Shown piece after piece: positions 27,067 through 36,830 of a stretch of DNA of 64,000 bases (positions are counted from its first letter, which is position 1; each line of letters begins with the position of its first letter). The notes below the pieces were generated by a model that made no database searches, was not told the DNA's origin, and saw only the letters and a program-made list of their open reading frames with translations. This DNA comes from Paraburkholderia sp. LEh10. Its GTDB lineage: Bacteria > Pseudomonadota > Gammaproteobacteria > Burkholderiales > Burkholderiaceae. A program made the translations under genes and the position numbers. The stretch lies in the NCBI RefSeq assembly GCF_017814945.1, contig NZ_JAGIPX010000008.1:62001-126000 (forward strand), in the 5' to 3' direction.

Positions 27067-27995
27067 CAGCGCTTCTCCTCCAGTTCCTTCGCCTGCGAGT
27101 ACTGGAACAGCGCCATCGGCACGAGCAGCAGCAGCACCATTGCGCATGTGACGGCAGAGGCCATCGGCCAGTCGGCGTTGTCGAAGAACTCATTCCACAT
27201 CACGCGGCCGATCATCAGCGTATTCGCGCCGCCGAGCAGTTCAGGAATCACGTACTCGCCGACGGCCGGGATGAACACCAGCAGGCAGCCCGCGATGATG
27301 CCGTTCTTCGACAGCGGCAGCGTGATCTGCCAGAACGCCTTCCACGGCTTTGCGCCGAGATCGTACGCGGCTTCGAGCAAGGTCAGGTCCATCTTCACGA
27401 GATGCGCGTAGAGCGGCATCACGAGAAACGGCAGGTATGAATAGACCATGCCGATATAGACGGCCGTGTTCGTGTGATACAGCTCGATGGGCGAATGAAT
27501 CAGTCCCATCGACATCAGGAAGTTGTTCAGCAGCCCGTTGTTCTTCAGAATGCCGATCCATGCATACACGCGAATCAGGAACGACGTCCAGAACGGCAGC
27601 ATTACCGCCATCATCAGGATGTTGCGCGTCGCGGGGTTCGAGCGCGCGATGTAGTACGCCATCGGATAGCCGAGCAGCAGGCACAGCACCGTCGAGATCG
27701 CCGCGACGACCACCGAGTTCACATAGGTCGCGAAGTACAGACTGTCGGATAGCAGGAACGCGTAATGCGACAGGTCGAGCGCGACGTGAATCACGCCGTC
27801 CTTGATCGTCGTGAGTTCCGTATAGGGCGGAATGCCCAGTTGCAAGTCCGCGAAGCTGATCTTCACGACCAGCAGGAACGGCACGAGGAAGAACAGCAAC
27901 AGCCAGATGAACGGCCCGGCGACGACGGCCGTGCGCCCTGTCAGCCGGAAGCGGCTCGCGGGCCACATCATGAACGAATGCAGCGCGCTTTTCAT
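27066..27995 (-). CDS. potH: Putrescine/polyamine ABC transporter permease PotH
   Basis: A 309-residue permease starting at 27995, where MKSALHSFMMWPASRFRLTG begins; the open frame upstream lies inside potG and is not used. Membrane helices and the EAA loop (LEAAYDLGAKPWKAFWQITL) are clear, as is NWPMASAV-type C-terminal sequence (DNADWPMASAVTCAM). Its ATG overlaps the potG stop by four bases and its stop overlaps the potI start. Confidence 0.93.
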   Translation of the reverse strand: MKSALHSFMMWPASRFRLTGRTAVVAGPFIWLLLFFLVPFLLVVKISFADLQLGIPPYTELTTIKDGVIHVALDLSHYAFLLSDSLYFATYVNSVVVAAISTVLCLLLGYPMAYYIARSNPATRNILMMAVMLPFWTSFLIRVYAWIGILKNNGLLNNFLMSMGLIHSPIELYHTNTAVYIGMVYSYLPFLVMPLYAHLVKMDLTLLEAAYDLGAKPWKAFWQITLPLSKNGIIAGCLLVFIPAVGEYVIPELLGGANTLMIGRVMWNEFFDNADWPMASAVTCAMVLLLLVPMALFQYSQAKELEEKR

Positions 27996-29155
27996 GACGT
28001 CAGCACCACGCCCGCCGATGCGCTCCAGCGCACGTACACTTCGTCGCCCCACGTCGGCGTTTCGATTTCCGACAACGCGAGGCTCGACACGTTAGCGATC
28101 ACCGTCTTGCCCGCATCGAGCTTCACGTGATACAGCGAGTAGCCGCCCATGTACGCAATATTCGTGACGACGCCCTTGCCCCAGTTAAACGCGCCTTCGG
28201 GCGGCTTGCGCGTGAGCGCGATTCGTTCGGGGCGCACCGAGATCGTCACGGGCATGCCGAGCGGCCCCGTGATGCCGTGGCTCACATACAGGCGCACAGG
28301 CAGGTCCGGCGTTTCGATATACACGTGATCAGGCTCGTCCTCGACGACGTTGCCGTCGAACAGATTCGTCGAGCCGATGAACTCCGCCGAGAAGCGGCTG
28401 TTCGGATATTCGTAGACCTCATTCGGCGTGCCGAGCTGCACGATCTCGCCTTCGCTCATCACGGCGAGGCGGCTCGCCATCGTCATCGCTTCTTCCTGAT
28501 CGTGCGTGACCATGATGCAGGTGACGCCGACCTTGTCGAGAATGTTGACGAGCTCGATCTGCGTGCGCTGGCGGATCTGCTTGTCGAGCGCGGACATCGG
28601 CTCGTCGAGCAGCAGGAGCTTCGGACGCTTGACAAGCGAGCGCGCGAGCGCGACGCGCTGCTGCTGCCCGCCCGACAACTGATGAGGTTTGCGCTTCGCG
28701 AAGCGCCCCATCTGCACGAGTTCGAGCGCGGATTGCACGCGCTCCTTCAGCTCGGCTTTCGGCACGCCCTCCTGCTTGAGGCCGAACGCGACATTCGATT
28801 CGACCGTCATATGCGGAAAGAGCGCGTACGACTGGAACATCATGTTGACGGGCCGCCGGTACGGCGGCATTTGCGCAAGATCTTCGCCGTCGATCAGGAT
28901 CTTGCCCGACGTCACGGACTCGAGCCCCGCGAGCATGCGCAACAGGGTCGACTTGCCACAGCCGGAACTGCCGAGCAGCGCGAACAGTTCGCCCTTCTTC
29001 ACCGACAGGTTCACGCCCTTGACCGCGACCGTCTCGCCGAATTTCTTCACGACGTCGACGATCTGCACGAAGTTTTCCGCTGCGAGCTGCGCAGCGGCGG
29101 AATTGCCCGAGGACGACACGCCGGCCCCTGCCAGCACGTTCGACTGGTCACTCAT
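27992..29155 (-). CDS. potG: Polyamine ABC transporter ATPase PotG
   Basis: A 387-residue ATPase. The start at 29155 (MSDQSNVLAG) is preceded by GAGAGAAG, whereas an upstream ATG at 29179 has no ribosome-binding site. Walker A is LLGSSGCGKSTLLR, the signature is LSGGQQQRVALARS and Walker B is LLLLDEPMSALD, with the switch His in MVTHDQEEA. The C-terminal TOBE-like domain (from ~290) is typical of spermidine/putrescine importers. It is third from the promoter side only in strand order: potF precedes it by about 100 bases with a hairpin between. Confidence 0.94.
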   Translation of the reverse strand: MSDQSNVLAGAGVSSSGNSAAAQLAAENFVQIVDVVKKFGETVAVKGVNLSVKKGELFALLGSSGCGKSTLLRMLAGLESVTSGKILIDGEDLAQMPPYRRPVNMMFQSYALFPHMTVESNVAFGLKQEGVPKAELKERVQSALELVQMGRFAKRKPHQLSGGQQQRVALARSLVKRPKLLLLDEPMSALDKQIRQRTQIELVNILDKVGVTCIMVTHDQEEAMTMASRLAVMSEGEIVQLGTPNEVYEYPNSRFSAEFIGSTNLFDGNVVEDEPDHVYIETPDLPVRLYVSHGITGPLGMPVTISVRPERIALTRKPPEGAFNWGKGVVTNIAYMGGYSLYHVKLDAGKTVIANVSSLALSEIETPTWGDEVYVRWSASAGVVLTS

Positions 29156-29189
29156 GATCTGCTGCTTCTCTCCCTGCATTTGACGAACA

Positions 29190-29216
29190 AAGCCCCCGGC
29201 TGGACACCGAGGGCTT
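29190..29216 (-). terminator. Hairpin between potF and potG
   Basis: On the minus strand AAGCCCTCGG pairs with CCGGGGGCTT (one imperfect position) and is followed by TTGTT. It lies in the potF-potG spacer, so it probably acts as a partial terminator or mRNA stabiliser that keeps binding-protein levels above those of the membrane parts. Confidence 0.6.
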
Positions 29217-29258
29217 CATGATGTTGCTTTCCTGCACGACCGTCCGGCTCGGACCTGC

Positions 29259-30359
29259 TTAGCGGCCGGACTTGAACTCAGTCCACAGCCGCGTTTGCAG
29301 ACGCTGGATTTCAGCCGGCAGCGGCTTCAACAGGAACAGCGTCTTGACGACGTCCGCCGGCGGATAGACGGCAGGGTCGTTCGCGACATCCTTGTCCACA
29401 TACTTGCGCGCTTCGAGGTTCGCGCTCGGATAGTAGACGGCGTTCGTGATCGCCGCGTGGACCTGCGGCGTCTCGATGTAGTTGATCCACTCGAGGGCAG
29501 CTTCCTTGTGCTTCGCGTCCTTCGGAATCGCCATCACGTCGAACCACACAGGCGCGCCGCCCTTCGGAATGTAGTAGTCGATCTTGTACGGCTTCTTCGC
29601 TTCCGCCGCGCGGTGCTTCGCGATCACGACGTCGCCCGACCAGCCGTACGCGAAGCAGACGTCGCCGCCGACCATGTCGTTGATATAGCCCGACGAGTTG
29701 AACTGCGTGATGTACGGACGGATCTTCTTCATCATCGCGAGCGCTTCGCGATAGTCGGCCGGGTTGGTGCTCATCGGGTCCTTGCCGATGTAGTGCAGCG
29801 CGGCGGCAAACATCTGGTCCGGCGCATCGAGCACGGAGACGCCGCATGCTTTCAGCTTCGAAATGTTTTCCGGCTTGAAGAGGATGTCCCAGTTGTCGAG
29901 CGCGACGCCCTTGCCGAGAATCTGCTGCGCCTTCGTCACGTTGTAGCCGAGGCCCGTCGTGCCGTACGCCCAGGGCACCGTGTACTGGTTGCCGGGATCG
30001 GCGCCCGCGACGAGCGCCATCAGCGACGGGTCGAGATACTTGAGGTTCGGAATCTTCGACTTGTCGAGCGGCGCGAAGATGCCCGCCGCGATCTGCTTGC
30101 CCGCGTAGTTGCTGGTCGGCACGACGATGTCATAGCCGGAGTTGCCCGTCAGCAGCTTGGCCTGCAGCGTGTCGTCGCTATCGTAGTTGTCGTACTTGAC
30201 CTGGACGCCCGTCTGCTTGGTAAAGTTCGGAATCGTGTCCTTGGCGATGTAGTCCGACCAGTTGTACACATTCAGTTGCGTATCTTTTGCCGTTGCCGAC
30301 ATGAAAGGCGTAGCGCACAACACCAGCGCAGCCAGTTGGCCCACCACCAGTTTCTTCAT
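29259..30359 (-). CDS. potF: Putrescine-binding periplasmic protein PotF
   Basis: A 366-residue solute-binding protein. The ATG at 30359 is chosen over 30371 and 30410 because GGAG precedes it and a signal peptide follows at once (MKKLVVGQLAALVLCATPFM, cleavage near SATA). LNVYNWSDYIAKDTIPNFTK and YDSDDTLQAKLLTGNSGYDI are classic PotD/PotF sequence, and VPWAYGTTGLGYN lines the ligand cleft. It is the first gene of potFGHI. Putrescine is preferred by gene order, but spermidine cannot be excluded. Confidence 0.94.
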   Translation of the reverse strand: MKKLVVGQLAALVLCATPFMSATAKDTQLNVYNWSDYIAKDTIPNFTKQTGVQVKYDNYDSDDTLQAKLLTGNSGYDIVVPTSNYAGKQIAAGIFAPLDKSKIPNLKYLDPSLMALVAGADPGNQYTVPWAYGTTGLGYNVTKAQQILGKGVALDNWDILFKPENISKLKACGVSVLDAPDQMFAAALHYIGKDPMSTNPADYREALAMMKKIRPYITQFNSSGYINDMVGGDVCFAYGWSGDVVIAKHRAAEAKKPYKIDYYIPKGGAPVWFDVMAIPKDAKHKEAALEWINYIETPQVHAAITNAVYYPSANLEARKYVDKDVANDPAVYPPADVVKTLFLLKPLPAEIQRLQTRLWTEFKSGR

Positions 30360-30876
30360 CCCGTTCTCCATTGTGACCGGCGCGAAAACCGGTCGCTTAC
30401 CCCGCTTCAAGCCGCTGCGTGGCGCAGGCGGCTACCCTTGAAAAACCCGAAAACTACCATCAATCGAAGCCCGATTCAAAAAAAAACGCCAGATGTCGCG
30501 CAAAGGGTACAGCGCGCGCAGCTTTTATCCGTCACCGGTTCGCTTCCCCGCAGGTGCCATGCGCCCGCTCTGCAGCCGCCCCGCCCGCCTCGCTCGACAT
30601 GCACTGGGACGGCGCGGGCTGGCACGCCACCGCAAAATTGGGCGCAATTGTATCCGGTTATCGCGTCCTGTCCACCCGAAAAAAACCTCGTTCCGTGGCG
30701 GCGCAATCGCTGCGCAGTGCAGGTTCGCAGAAGTGGATTGCATCGTGCCGATCCGCCCCATTCCTCATCACTATAGACTGTCAAAGAAGCCCAGATCGTG
30801 GTAACTGCGAGACGCACCCGCAAAGCGCGGCATGCAGCTTGCCTGATCGAAAGCTTCCGGAATCCGCGACACTGCG
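30360..30876. other. Intergenic between potF and mntH
   Basis: These 517 bases separate two divergent genes and hold their promoters. A poly-A tract (30478-30486) and a second AT-rich patch (CCTCATCACTATAGACTGTC near 30765-30781) are the likeliest promoter areas. No gene, riboswitch or clear MntR/Fur box is recognised. Confidence 0.4.
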
Positions 30877-32175
30877 ATGAACACGAACCCGTTCACGTTG
30901 ATTCCATCCCGCCGGCGCCGACGGCGCAGGGGGCCTCCACGTGCCGGAAACCGGCTGGCGTTCATCGGCGCGGGAGCGCTCGTCGCGGTCGGCTACATGG
31001 ACCCCGGCAACTGGGCGACGGCGCTCGCGGGCGGTGCGGGCTACGGCTATCGGCTGCTCGGCGTCGTGTTCATGTCGAGCCTGATGGCGATGCTGCTGCA
31101 GTGGGTGTCGTCGCGCCTCGGCGTCGTGACAGGGCGCGATCTTGCGCAGATGTGCCGCGAACGAACCGGCCGGCGCACGACGCTGTTCCTCTGGCTGACG
31201 AGCGAGGTCGCGATCATCGCTTGCGATGTCGCCGAGGTGGTCGGCAGCGCGGTCGCGCTGCAACTGCTGTTCGGCGTGTCGCTGACGGCGGGCGTGCTGA
31301 CGTCGGCCGTGGGCACCTTCGCGATGCTCGCGTTGCAGCGGCACGGCCGACGCACGCTCGAAGCGGCCGTGGTCGCGCTGATCGTGTTCGTCGGACTGTG
31401 CTTCGTGGTCGAGCTGGTGCTCGCGCGGCCCGACTGGCGTGCGGCGTTGACGGGCGCCACGCCCAGCCCCGAACTGCTGCGCAACGCGGGCATGGTGTGG
31501 CTCGCGGCGGGCATCCTCGGCGCGACAGTGATGCCGCACAACCTCTATCTGCACTCGGCCCTCGTCAGGCACCATGCGCGCTCCGACAGCGACGCCGACA
31601 TCGCCGATGCACTGCGCGGCGTCAACTTCGGCACCTTCAGCGCGCTTTCATTTGCCTTCGTGATCAATGCCGCGCTGCTGATCGTGTCGGCGGCCGTGTT
31701 CCATGCGAGCGGCCACCGTAACGTCACCGATCTTGCCGATGCACACCGGCTGATAGCGCCTATCGTCGGCTCACACTGGGCGGCGATCCTGTTTGCGGCG
31801 GCGCTCCTCGCTTGCGGGCTGAGCGCGACCGTCACGGGCACGCTCGCGGGCCAGGCCGTGATGGAGGGCTTTCTGCAGATCCGGCTGCCACGCTGGCAGC
31901 GCGCGCTACTGACGCGCTCGCTTGCGATCGGCCCCGCGCTCGTGGCCGTCGCGATGTTCGGACCGCATGGCTCGGCGCAACTGCTGGTTGCAAGCCAGGT
32001 GGTCTTGAGCCTGCAGTTGCCGCTCGCCGTCCTGCCGTTGATCCGTTTCGCATCGGACGCGCGGCTGATGCGCGAGTGGCGCGTGCGAGGCGTGCCCCTC
32101 GTGCTCGCGTGGATGTGCGCTGCAGGGATCATCGCGCTGAATGGCGCGTTGATTTGGGAAACGGCGACAGGATAG
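30877..32175 (+). CDS. mntH: Nramp-family divalent metal (Mn2+) transporter
   Basis: A 432-residue membrane protein. The metal-site motif of helix 1 is GYMDPGNWATALAGG and that of helix 6 is VMPHNLYLHSALV, the two Nramp signatures with Asp, Asn and Met ligands intact; note Met-Pro-His in helix 6. About eleven helices are visible. The N-terminus before residue 25 is very Arg-rich (SRRRRRRRGPPR), which is unusual. Proton-driven Mn2+ uptake is inferred from the family. Confidence 0.93.
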   Translation: MNTNPFTLIPSRRRRRRRGPPRAGNRLAFIGAGALVAVGYMDPGNWATALAGGAGYGYRLLGVVFMSSLMAMLLQWVSSRLGVVTGRDLAQMCRERTGRRTTLFLWLTSEVAIIACDVAEVVGSAVALQLLFGVSLTAGVLTSAVGTFAMLALQRHGRRTLEAAVVALIVFVGLCFVVELVLARPDWRAALTGATPSPELLRNAGMVWLAAGILGATVMPHNLYLHSALVRHHARSDSDADIADALRGVNFGTFSALSFAFVINAALLIVSAAVFHASGHRNVTDLADAHRLIAPIVGSHWAAILFAAALLACGLSATVTGTLAGQAVMEGFLQIRLPRWQRALLTRSLAIGPALVAVAMFGPHGSAQLLVASQVVLSLQLPLAVLPLIRFASDARLMREWRVRGVPLVLAWMCAAGIIALNGALIWETATG

Positions 32176-32441
32176 ACGTGAGTGCATGAGCGCGCATCGA
32201 AAAGCGGGATCAGGTCCGCTCGATGGGTCCGTCGGTGCATGCGCTGAGACGCCGCCGACCTGAAGCACGTTGGATCGCGTCGCTGATGCGCGGCTGCGCC
32301 TTGTGCGGGCCTTATCGAGTGCACGATCTTGCTGCTCGTCGCTTCATGCGGACTTTCCCTTTGTAAGCTGGCTCTTACAATGACCTTGAGTTGTTGCCGG
32401 ATGCCGGTTTGCAAGCCTTGCGCTGACAAGCACGCAGCACA
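32176..32441. other. Intergenic, no gene seen
   Basis: Nothing coding is visible. The sequence precedes the pldA remnant and may contain further unrecognisable parts of it. Confidence 0.35.
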
Positions 32442-32747
32442 GTGCAATGCAATCCGTTGCATCGGAATTTCGCTGAGCGCGACAACCCGGATATCGCCGA
32501 CTACCGCGGCCACGTGGAGCTGCTGCTCAAATGCGGCAGCCCCGACGACTGGCAGCGCGCGACGACGCTGCGCAAAGGCACGAAGGCACTGGCACGGCAG
32601 CGTCGATGCGCAGCTGACCTACCCGCTAAGCAGCGCGTGAGGTGGCTATCTGTGAATCGGATATTTCAATCGCTATGGCGAGAACTGCTCGCCTGCAACA
32701 AGCGGCGGTACCGGACGGCACTCATCAGCTACAGCTACGCCCGATGA
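32442..32747 (+). pseudogene. pldA: Degraded C-terminal remnant of outer-membrane phospholipase A (pldA)
   Basis: Three frames must be joined to read it. From 32475, ERDNPDIADYRGHVELLLKC then SPDDWQRATTLRKGTKA reads in one frame; near 32586 it moves one base to HWHGSVDAQLTYPLSSA, hits TGA at 32638 and again at 32653, continues IGYFNRYGE, and returns near 32680 to the first frame for NKRRYRTALISYSYAR and a stop at 32745. The order DNPDI-x2-Y-x-G, strand, L-x-YP, YGE, then N-x-R-x5 matches the last ~90 residues of PldA. The N-terminal barrel and catalytic His/Ser part are not found. It cannot be functional. Confidence 0.7.
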
Positions 32748-32849
32748 ACTCGAATGCATGCCAGCCGACCCTCAAACTGGCGCCGGAAGCCGATTGCGCT
32801 TTTGGTTTACCATAGCGGACCGCTCGCACTTCCCGTCCAAGGTAACTCG

Positions 32850-33053
32850 ATGTCTTCGAATCTGCACGACCTGCCCGACAGCCCCTGCATCGGCGTCTGC
32901 TCCACGCTTTTCGACGAAGTGTGCAAAGGCTGTGGCCGCACGGCGACAGAGGTGTCGAACTGGGTGTTTCTCGCCGATGAGGAAAAGCGCGCCGTATGGG
33001 AACGCATCGAGCGCGAGGGCACGGCCATGCGTTTCAAGTACGACAAGCTATGA
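32850..33053 (+). CDS. DUF1289 small Cys-rich protein
   Basis: A 67-residue protein from ATG at 32850. Four cysteines in SPCIGVCSTLFDEVCKGCGRT (residues 13, 17, 25, 28) could bind one metal ion, and WVFLADEEKRAVWERI is the second family motif. DUF1289 proteins are widespread in proteobacteria with no settled function. A strong terminator follows. Confidence 0.9.
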   Translation: MSSNLHDLPDSPCIGVCSTLFDEVCKGCGRTATEVSNWVFLADEEKRAVWERIEREGTAMRFKYDKL

Positions 33054-33110
33054 TGTGATTCAGCGCAGTTCAGGTCCACACTCATGCATTGGCATGAGCG
33101 GTGGATAAGG

Positions 33111-33136
33111 AAACGCCGGCTCGAGGCCGGCGTTTT
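33111..33136. terminator. Bidirectional Rho-independent terminator
   Basis: A 10-bp perfect stem AAACGCCGGC (33111-33120) and GCCGGCGTTT (33126-33135) with loop TCGAG. It ends both the DUF1289 gene and the convergent ompW-like gene. Confidence 0.9.
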
Positions 33137-33165
33137 GCATTGCATGTCGGTCAGGCGGTTGACGC

Positions 33166-33810
33166 TCAGAACTTCATCCCGACACCCACGCCGACGATCA
33201 ATGGATCGATATGCAGCGTGCCCAATGATGCACCATTGAGCGATGCATCCGTTTTCATCCATACCTTCTTCACATCGACGTTCGCGAACACCGACTTCGT
33301 CAGTTGCACGTCGACACCCATTTGCAGCGCCGGACCAAAACTGCTGCGCTTGACGGCGATCTGCTGGCCGCCGGCATGCAGTCCGTCGTTGTAGAAGTAT
33401 GTGTAGTTCACACCCGCGCCGACATACGGCCGCACCTGTCCCTGATGATTGAAGTGATACTGCAGCAACAGCGTCGGCGGCAGCACGTTGACGCCGCCAA
33501 GATCGCCGATGTTCGACGTCACCTGATGCCGCGACGTGGCGAGAATCAGCTCCACGCCAACGTTGTCAAGAATCATGTAGGTGAAGTCGAGTTCAGGCAC
33601 GGTCGCGTTGTTGACGCCGACGTTCAGCGCCGACAGCGTGTCGCTGGTACGCACCTGCGGCACGATGGTGATCGCGCGCAGACGCACGAGCACGTCGCCG
33701 GCGTGAATGCCGGACGCCGGATCGCCGTGCGCCGCAAACGCATGCGAGCCCGTTAGCGCCAACCCTGCTGCGCAGAGGGCGGCCGCAATTGATCGAATTT
33801 TCCTGTTCAT
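33166..33810 (-). CDS. OmpW-family outer-membrane protein
   Basis: A 214-residue beta-barrel. A signal peptide (residues 1-26, ending SHAFA-AHG) precedes HAGDVLVRLRAITIVPQ. The OmpW sequence RPYVGAGVNYTYFYNDGL near residue 127 and the C-terminal Phe (VGVGMKF) are typical. OmpW is a small eight-stranded barrel implicated in passage of small hydrophobic compounds; its role here is inferred. Confidence 0.92.
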   Translation of the reverse strand: MNRKIRSIAAALCAAGLALTGSHAFAAHGDPASGIHAGDVLVRLRAITIVPQVRTSDTLSALNVGVNNATVPELDFTYMILDNVGVELILATSRHQVTSNIGDLGGVNVLPPTLLLQYHFNHQGQVRPYVGAGVNYTYFYNDGLHAGGQQIAVKRSSFGPALQMGVDVQLTKSVFANVDVKKVWMKTDASLNGASLGTLHIDPLIVGVGVGMKF

Positions 33811-33903
33811 AAGCTACCCTGATTTTTCTGTGTGGTTGCGTGCGGTGCCAAGTCACGCGCAACGCATTGTCGAAGCTCTCCGCCGCGCGCTTATTGACCC
33901 CCG

Positions 33904-35094
33904 TCAACCCAGCGAGAACGCGAGACGTCCTGCGACAGGCGGTCGCGCCACACCCGTCAGCAACAATTCGAGAAGATCGCGCACGCTGCGGATCGCATCA
34001 CCGAACGGCAGTGATTCGCGGCCACGGAAAAACAGGCCGTTGGCCACATCGCCACGCAATGCGGCAGCGAGTCGTGTATCGATGCAGAAGTGACCGAACT
34101 TTTCGATGCCATCACGCAAGCCGCATGCACTCAGGCATTCGAGTGCAGTCGGACATGCGCGCTTCAGTGCACCGATCTTCGTGCGTATGCGTGCTTCATT
34201 GCGCAGGTAGCGCTCGAGCCAGGGCGTCTTCACGGCACGCGCGGGCAGCCCCGTCACACTGACGAATTCGACGATGTCGTCCGGTTTCGCGTCTGCCAGC
34301 ACGCGCTTGAAATTCGGGTGCGCGTCGCCCTCTTCGGTGACGGCGAAGGGCGTGCCGACCTGCACTCCATTGGCGCCCGCACTCAGACAGGCGCGCACCG
34401 CGTCATGACTGTTGACTCCGCCGGCAACGATCACGGGCACTTCAGTTCGGCTGATCTGCAATGCCGCGAATAGCGCGTCGATTTCGCTTAGCACGCGCAT
34501 GAAGTCGAAACGACAGTCGTGCATGTCGTCGAGATTCGTTACCCCGAGGTGACCGCCCGCATGCGCCGGATGTTCGATCACGATCGCGTCGGGCAAGCGC
34601 CCCTTCTTCATCCATTTCTTCAGCACGACGCCGACGCCGCGGCTATCCGACAGAATCGGGATCAACGCGATGTCGTGTCCCTGTGTCAGATCGGGCAGGT
34701 CGAGCGGCAGACCGGCGCCCATGACGATCGCGTCAGCGCCCTTTTCGCACGCTAGACGCACGTAATCCGCATGCGCGTTGACCGCCTTCATCACGTTGAC
34801 GGCGATCATTCCATGCCCCTCGGCGAGGCGCTTCGCACCGTCGATCTCACGGGCCAGCGCGATGCGGTTCGCGTCTTCTAGCGTCGCGCGATCGGGCCTC
34901 GCGCGGCACCGCTCGATGAGGTCGGCGTGATGGTGGCGCAGGTCGATGCTGGCTATGGTGCCGAGCGCGCCCTCGCGCGCGACGCTGCCCGCAAGCCGGT
35001 GCGCGGACACGCCGACGCCCATGCCGCCCTGCACGACGGGCAATAGTGTCCGCCCACGTATCACGAGTGGCGCAAACGGATGAGAGGGAAACAT
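33904..35094 (-). CDS. Nitronate monooxygenase (2-nitropropane dioxygenase family)
   Basis: A 396-residue FMN enzyme. The ATG at 35094 is chosen because GGAGG precedes it by seven bases; the open frame to 35145 is not used. PVVQGGMGVGVSAHRLAGSV is the FMN-binding start of the barrel, IEHPAHAGGHLG carries the catalytic-type His, and VIVAGGVNSHDAVRACLSAG with ANGVQVGTPF forms the phosphate-binding end. The enzyme oxidises nitronates such as propionate-3-nitronate. It sits downstream of the ALDH gene but is separated by a terminator. Confidence 0.9.
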   Translation of the reverse strand: MFPSHPFAPLVIRGRTLLPVVQGGMGVGVSAHRLAGSVAREGALGTIASIDLRHHHADLIERCRARPDRATLEDANRIALAREIDGAKRLAEGHGMIAVNVMKAVNAHADYVRLACEKGADAIVMGAGLPLDLPDLTQGHDIALIPILSDSRGVGVVLKKWMKKGRLPDAIVIEHPAHAGGHLGVTNLDDMHDCRFDFMRVLSEIDALFAALQISRTEVPVIVAGGVNSHDAVRACLSAGANGVQVGTPFAVTEEGDAHPNFKRVLADAKPDDIVEFVSVTGLPARAVKTPWLERYLRNEARIRTKIGALKRACPTALECLSACGLRDGIEKFGHFCIDTRLAAALRGDVANGLFFRGRESLPFGDAIRSVRDLLELLLTGVARPPVAGRLAFSLG

Positions 35095-35176
35095 GAGAGG
35101 CCTCCGTCGTCGATGGAGTTCGACGCAAAGCCTCGATGGTCGCAACTGGCGTATGCAGTATCTTGCCTAGGGTCAA

Positions 35177-35211
35177 ACAAAAAGCGCGTGCCGCCTGGCG
35201 ACACGCGCTTT
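35177..35211 (-). terminator. Rho-independent terminator of the aldehyde dehydrogenase gene
   Basis: On the minus strand AAAGCGCGTG (from 35211) pairs with CACGCGCTTT (to 35181) and runs into TTTGTTTG. It lies 70 bases after the aldehyde dehydrogenase stop and before the nitronate monooxygenase start. Confidence 0.85.
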
Positions 35212-35280
35212 CCTTGCGCCCCGTCACTGGTCATGCACGCGACTCCGGGATGAATCGCCGCACGTCACACTCATGCACTG

Positions 35281-36717
35281 CTATGCAGGCTTGTTCACTT
35301 TCAACTGCATTGACTTGTACTCGAGATATTCTTCGAGCCCATACGTGCCGTTTTCGCGGCCATGTCCCGATTGCTTGAAGCCGCCGAACGGCGCGGCCAT
35401 GTTCCATGCGCCGCCGTTGATATCGACCTGCCCCGTGCGAATGCGCCGCGCGACGCCGATTGCATGTTCATCGCTGGCGGACCACACCGCGCCACCAAGT
35501 CCATAGATCGAGTCGTTGGCGATGCGCACCGCTTCTTCCTCGTCCTTGTAGGTGAGGATCGTCAGCACGGGACCGAAGATCTCCTCCTGTGCAATGGTTG
35601 CTTTGGGATGCACACGCCCGAACACTGTTGGTTTCACGAAGAAGCCCTTCGCGATGCCATCGGGCAAGCCGAGGCCTCCCGTGACCAGCTCCGCCCCCTC
35701 CTCGATGCCACGCGCAATATAATGCTGGACGCGTGATTGCTGGGAAGAGGAAGCAAGCGGACCGAGCCGCGTTGTCTCGGCACGCGGATCACCCGCCACG
35801 AATGATTCGGCCGCCTTCCTCGCGAGTTCGCGCGCCTCGTCGTAGCGCGACTCAGGCACGATCATGCGTGTGTGCGCCGAACACGTTTGCCCCGAATTCA
35901 GGAAGCACGCGCTCACCGTACCCTTGATCGCCGCCGCAAAGTCCGCGTCGTCGAGAATCACCGATGCCGACTTGCCGCCCAGTTCCAACGCAACGCGCTT
36001 CACCGATGCCGCCGCGAGTTCCGACACGCGCTTGCCTGCGCGCGTCGAGCCGGTGAACGACACCATGTCGACGGATGGATGACTCGCCAACACCTCGCCG
36101 ACGACAGGCCCGTAACCGCTGACGAGGTTGAAAACGCCCGCGGGCAACCCCGCGTCATGAATTGCCTCGGCGAGTACGAATGCATTGAGCGGCGCCACTT
36201 CGGATGGCTTGAGCACGATAGTGCAGCCTGCCGCGAGCGCCGCCGCAACTTTCAGGGTGATCTGATTTAGCGGATAGTTCCAGGGCGTGATCGCTGCCAC
36301 GACGCCAACGGGCTCACGCACGACGAGCGAGTTGCCGACCCGCTGCTCGAACTGGAATTCACCCGCGAGCTTCGCATACGCGTTCCAGTGGTACACGGGA
36401 CCGCCCACTTGAATTGCACGCGCAAGCTTGATCGGCATGCCGACTTCGCCGCAGATGTAGCCTGCCAGCTCATCTGTGCGTGCCTTGAGGTTGTCGGCAA
36501 TTTTTTGCAGGTAGGCGCCGCGCGTTTTCGGCGCCGTCGCAGCCCAACTGTCGAATGCAGCACGCGCCGCGTTGATTGCTGCCTCGGCATCCGCTTCGAT
36601 CCCTTCAGGAATGCGGCCAAGAATTTCTTCCGTGCCAGAGTCGATCACGTCGATGGTGCCCGTGCCGCAGGGCTTGATCCACTTACCGTCGATATAGAAG
36701 TGCTCGAAGGTCTTCAT
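35281..36717 (-). CDS. NAD(P)+-dependent aldehyde dehydrogenase
   Basis: A 478-residue enzyme of the ALDH superfamily. The cofactor segment [20 protein letters not shown], the GSTRAGKRV turn, the catalytic base Glu in [12 protein letters not shown] and the nucleophile Cys in [12 protein letters not shown] are all present, as are [11 protein letters not shown] and the closing [15 protein letters not shown]. Substrate is unknown; it resembles the broad-range class annotated on many Burkholderia replicons. Confidence 0.93.
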   Translation of the reverse strand: MKTFEHFYIDGKWIKPCGTGTIDVIDSGTEEILGRIPEGIEADAEAAINAARAAFDSWAATAPKTRGAYLQKIADNLKARTDELAGYICGEVGMPIKLARAIQVGGPVYHWNAYAKLAGEFQFEQRVGNSLVVREPVGVVAAITPWNYPLNQITLKVAAALAAGCTIVLKPSEVAPLNAFVLAEAIHDAGLPAGVFNLVSGYGPVVGEVLASHPSVDMVSFTGSTRAGKRVSELAAASVKRVALELGGKSASVILDDADFAAAIKGTVSACFLNSGQTCSAHTRMIVPESRYDEARELARKAAESFVAGDPRAETTRLGPLASSSQQSRVQHYIARGIEEGAELVTGGLGLPDGIAKGFFVKPTVFGRVHPKATIAQEEIFGPVLTILTYKDEEEAVRIANDSIYGLGGAVWSASDEHAIGVARRIRTGQVDINGGAWNMAAPFGGFKQSGHGRENGTYGLEEYLEYKSMQLKVNKPA

Positions 36718-36830
36718 TGTCTTGCGTCCTGTCTCCTGGATAGTCCATTTATTTTACTCGGGAGCATGGGAGCCGATCGGACACATGTGAGGCGGATCGA
36801 TGTTACTTGCGGGGCGAACCGGCGGCACCA

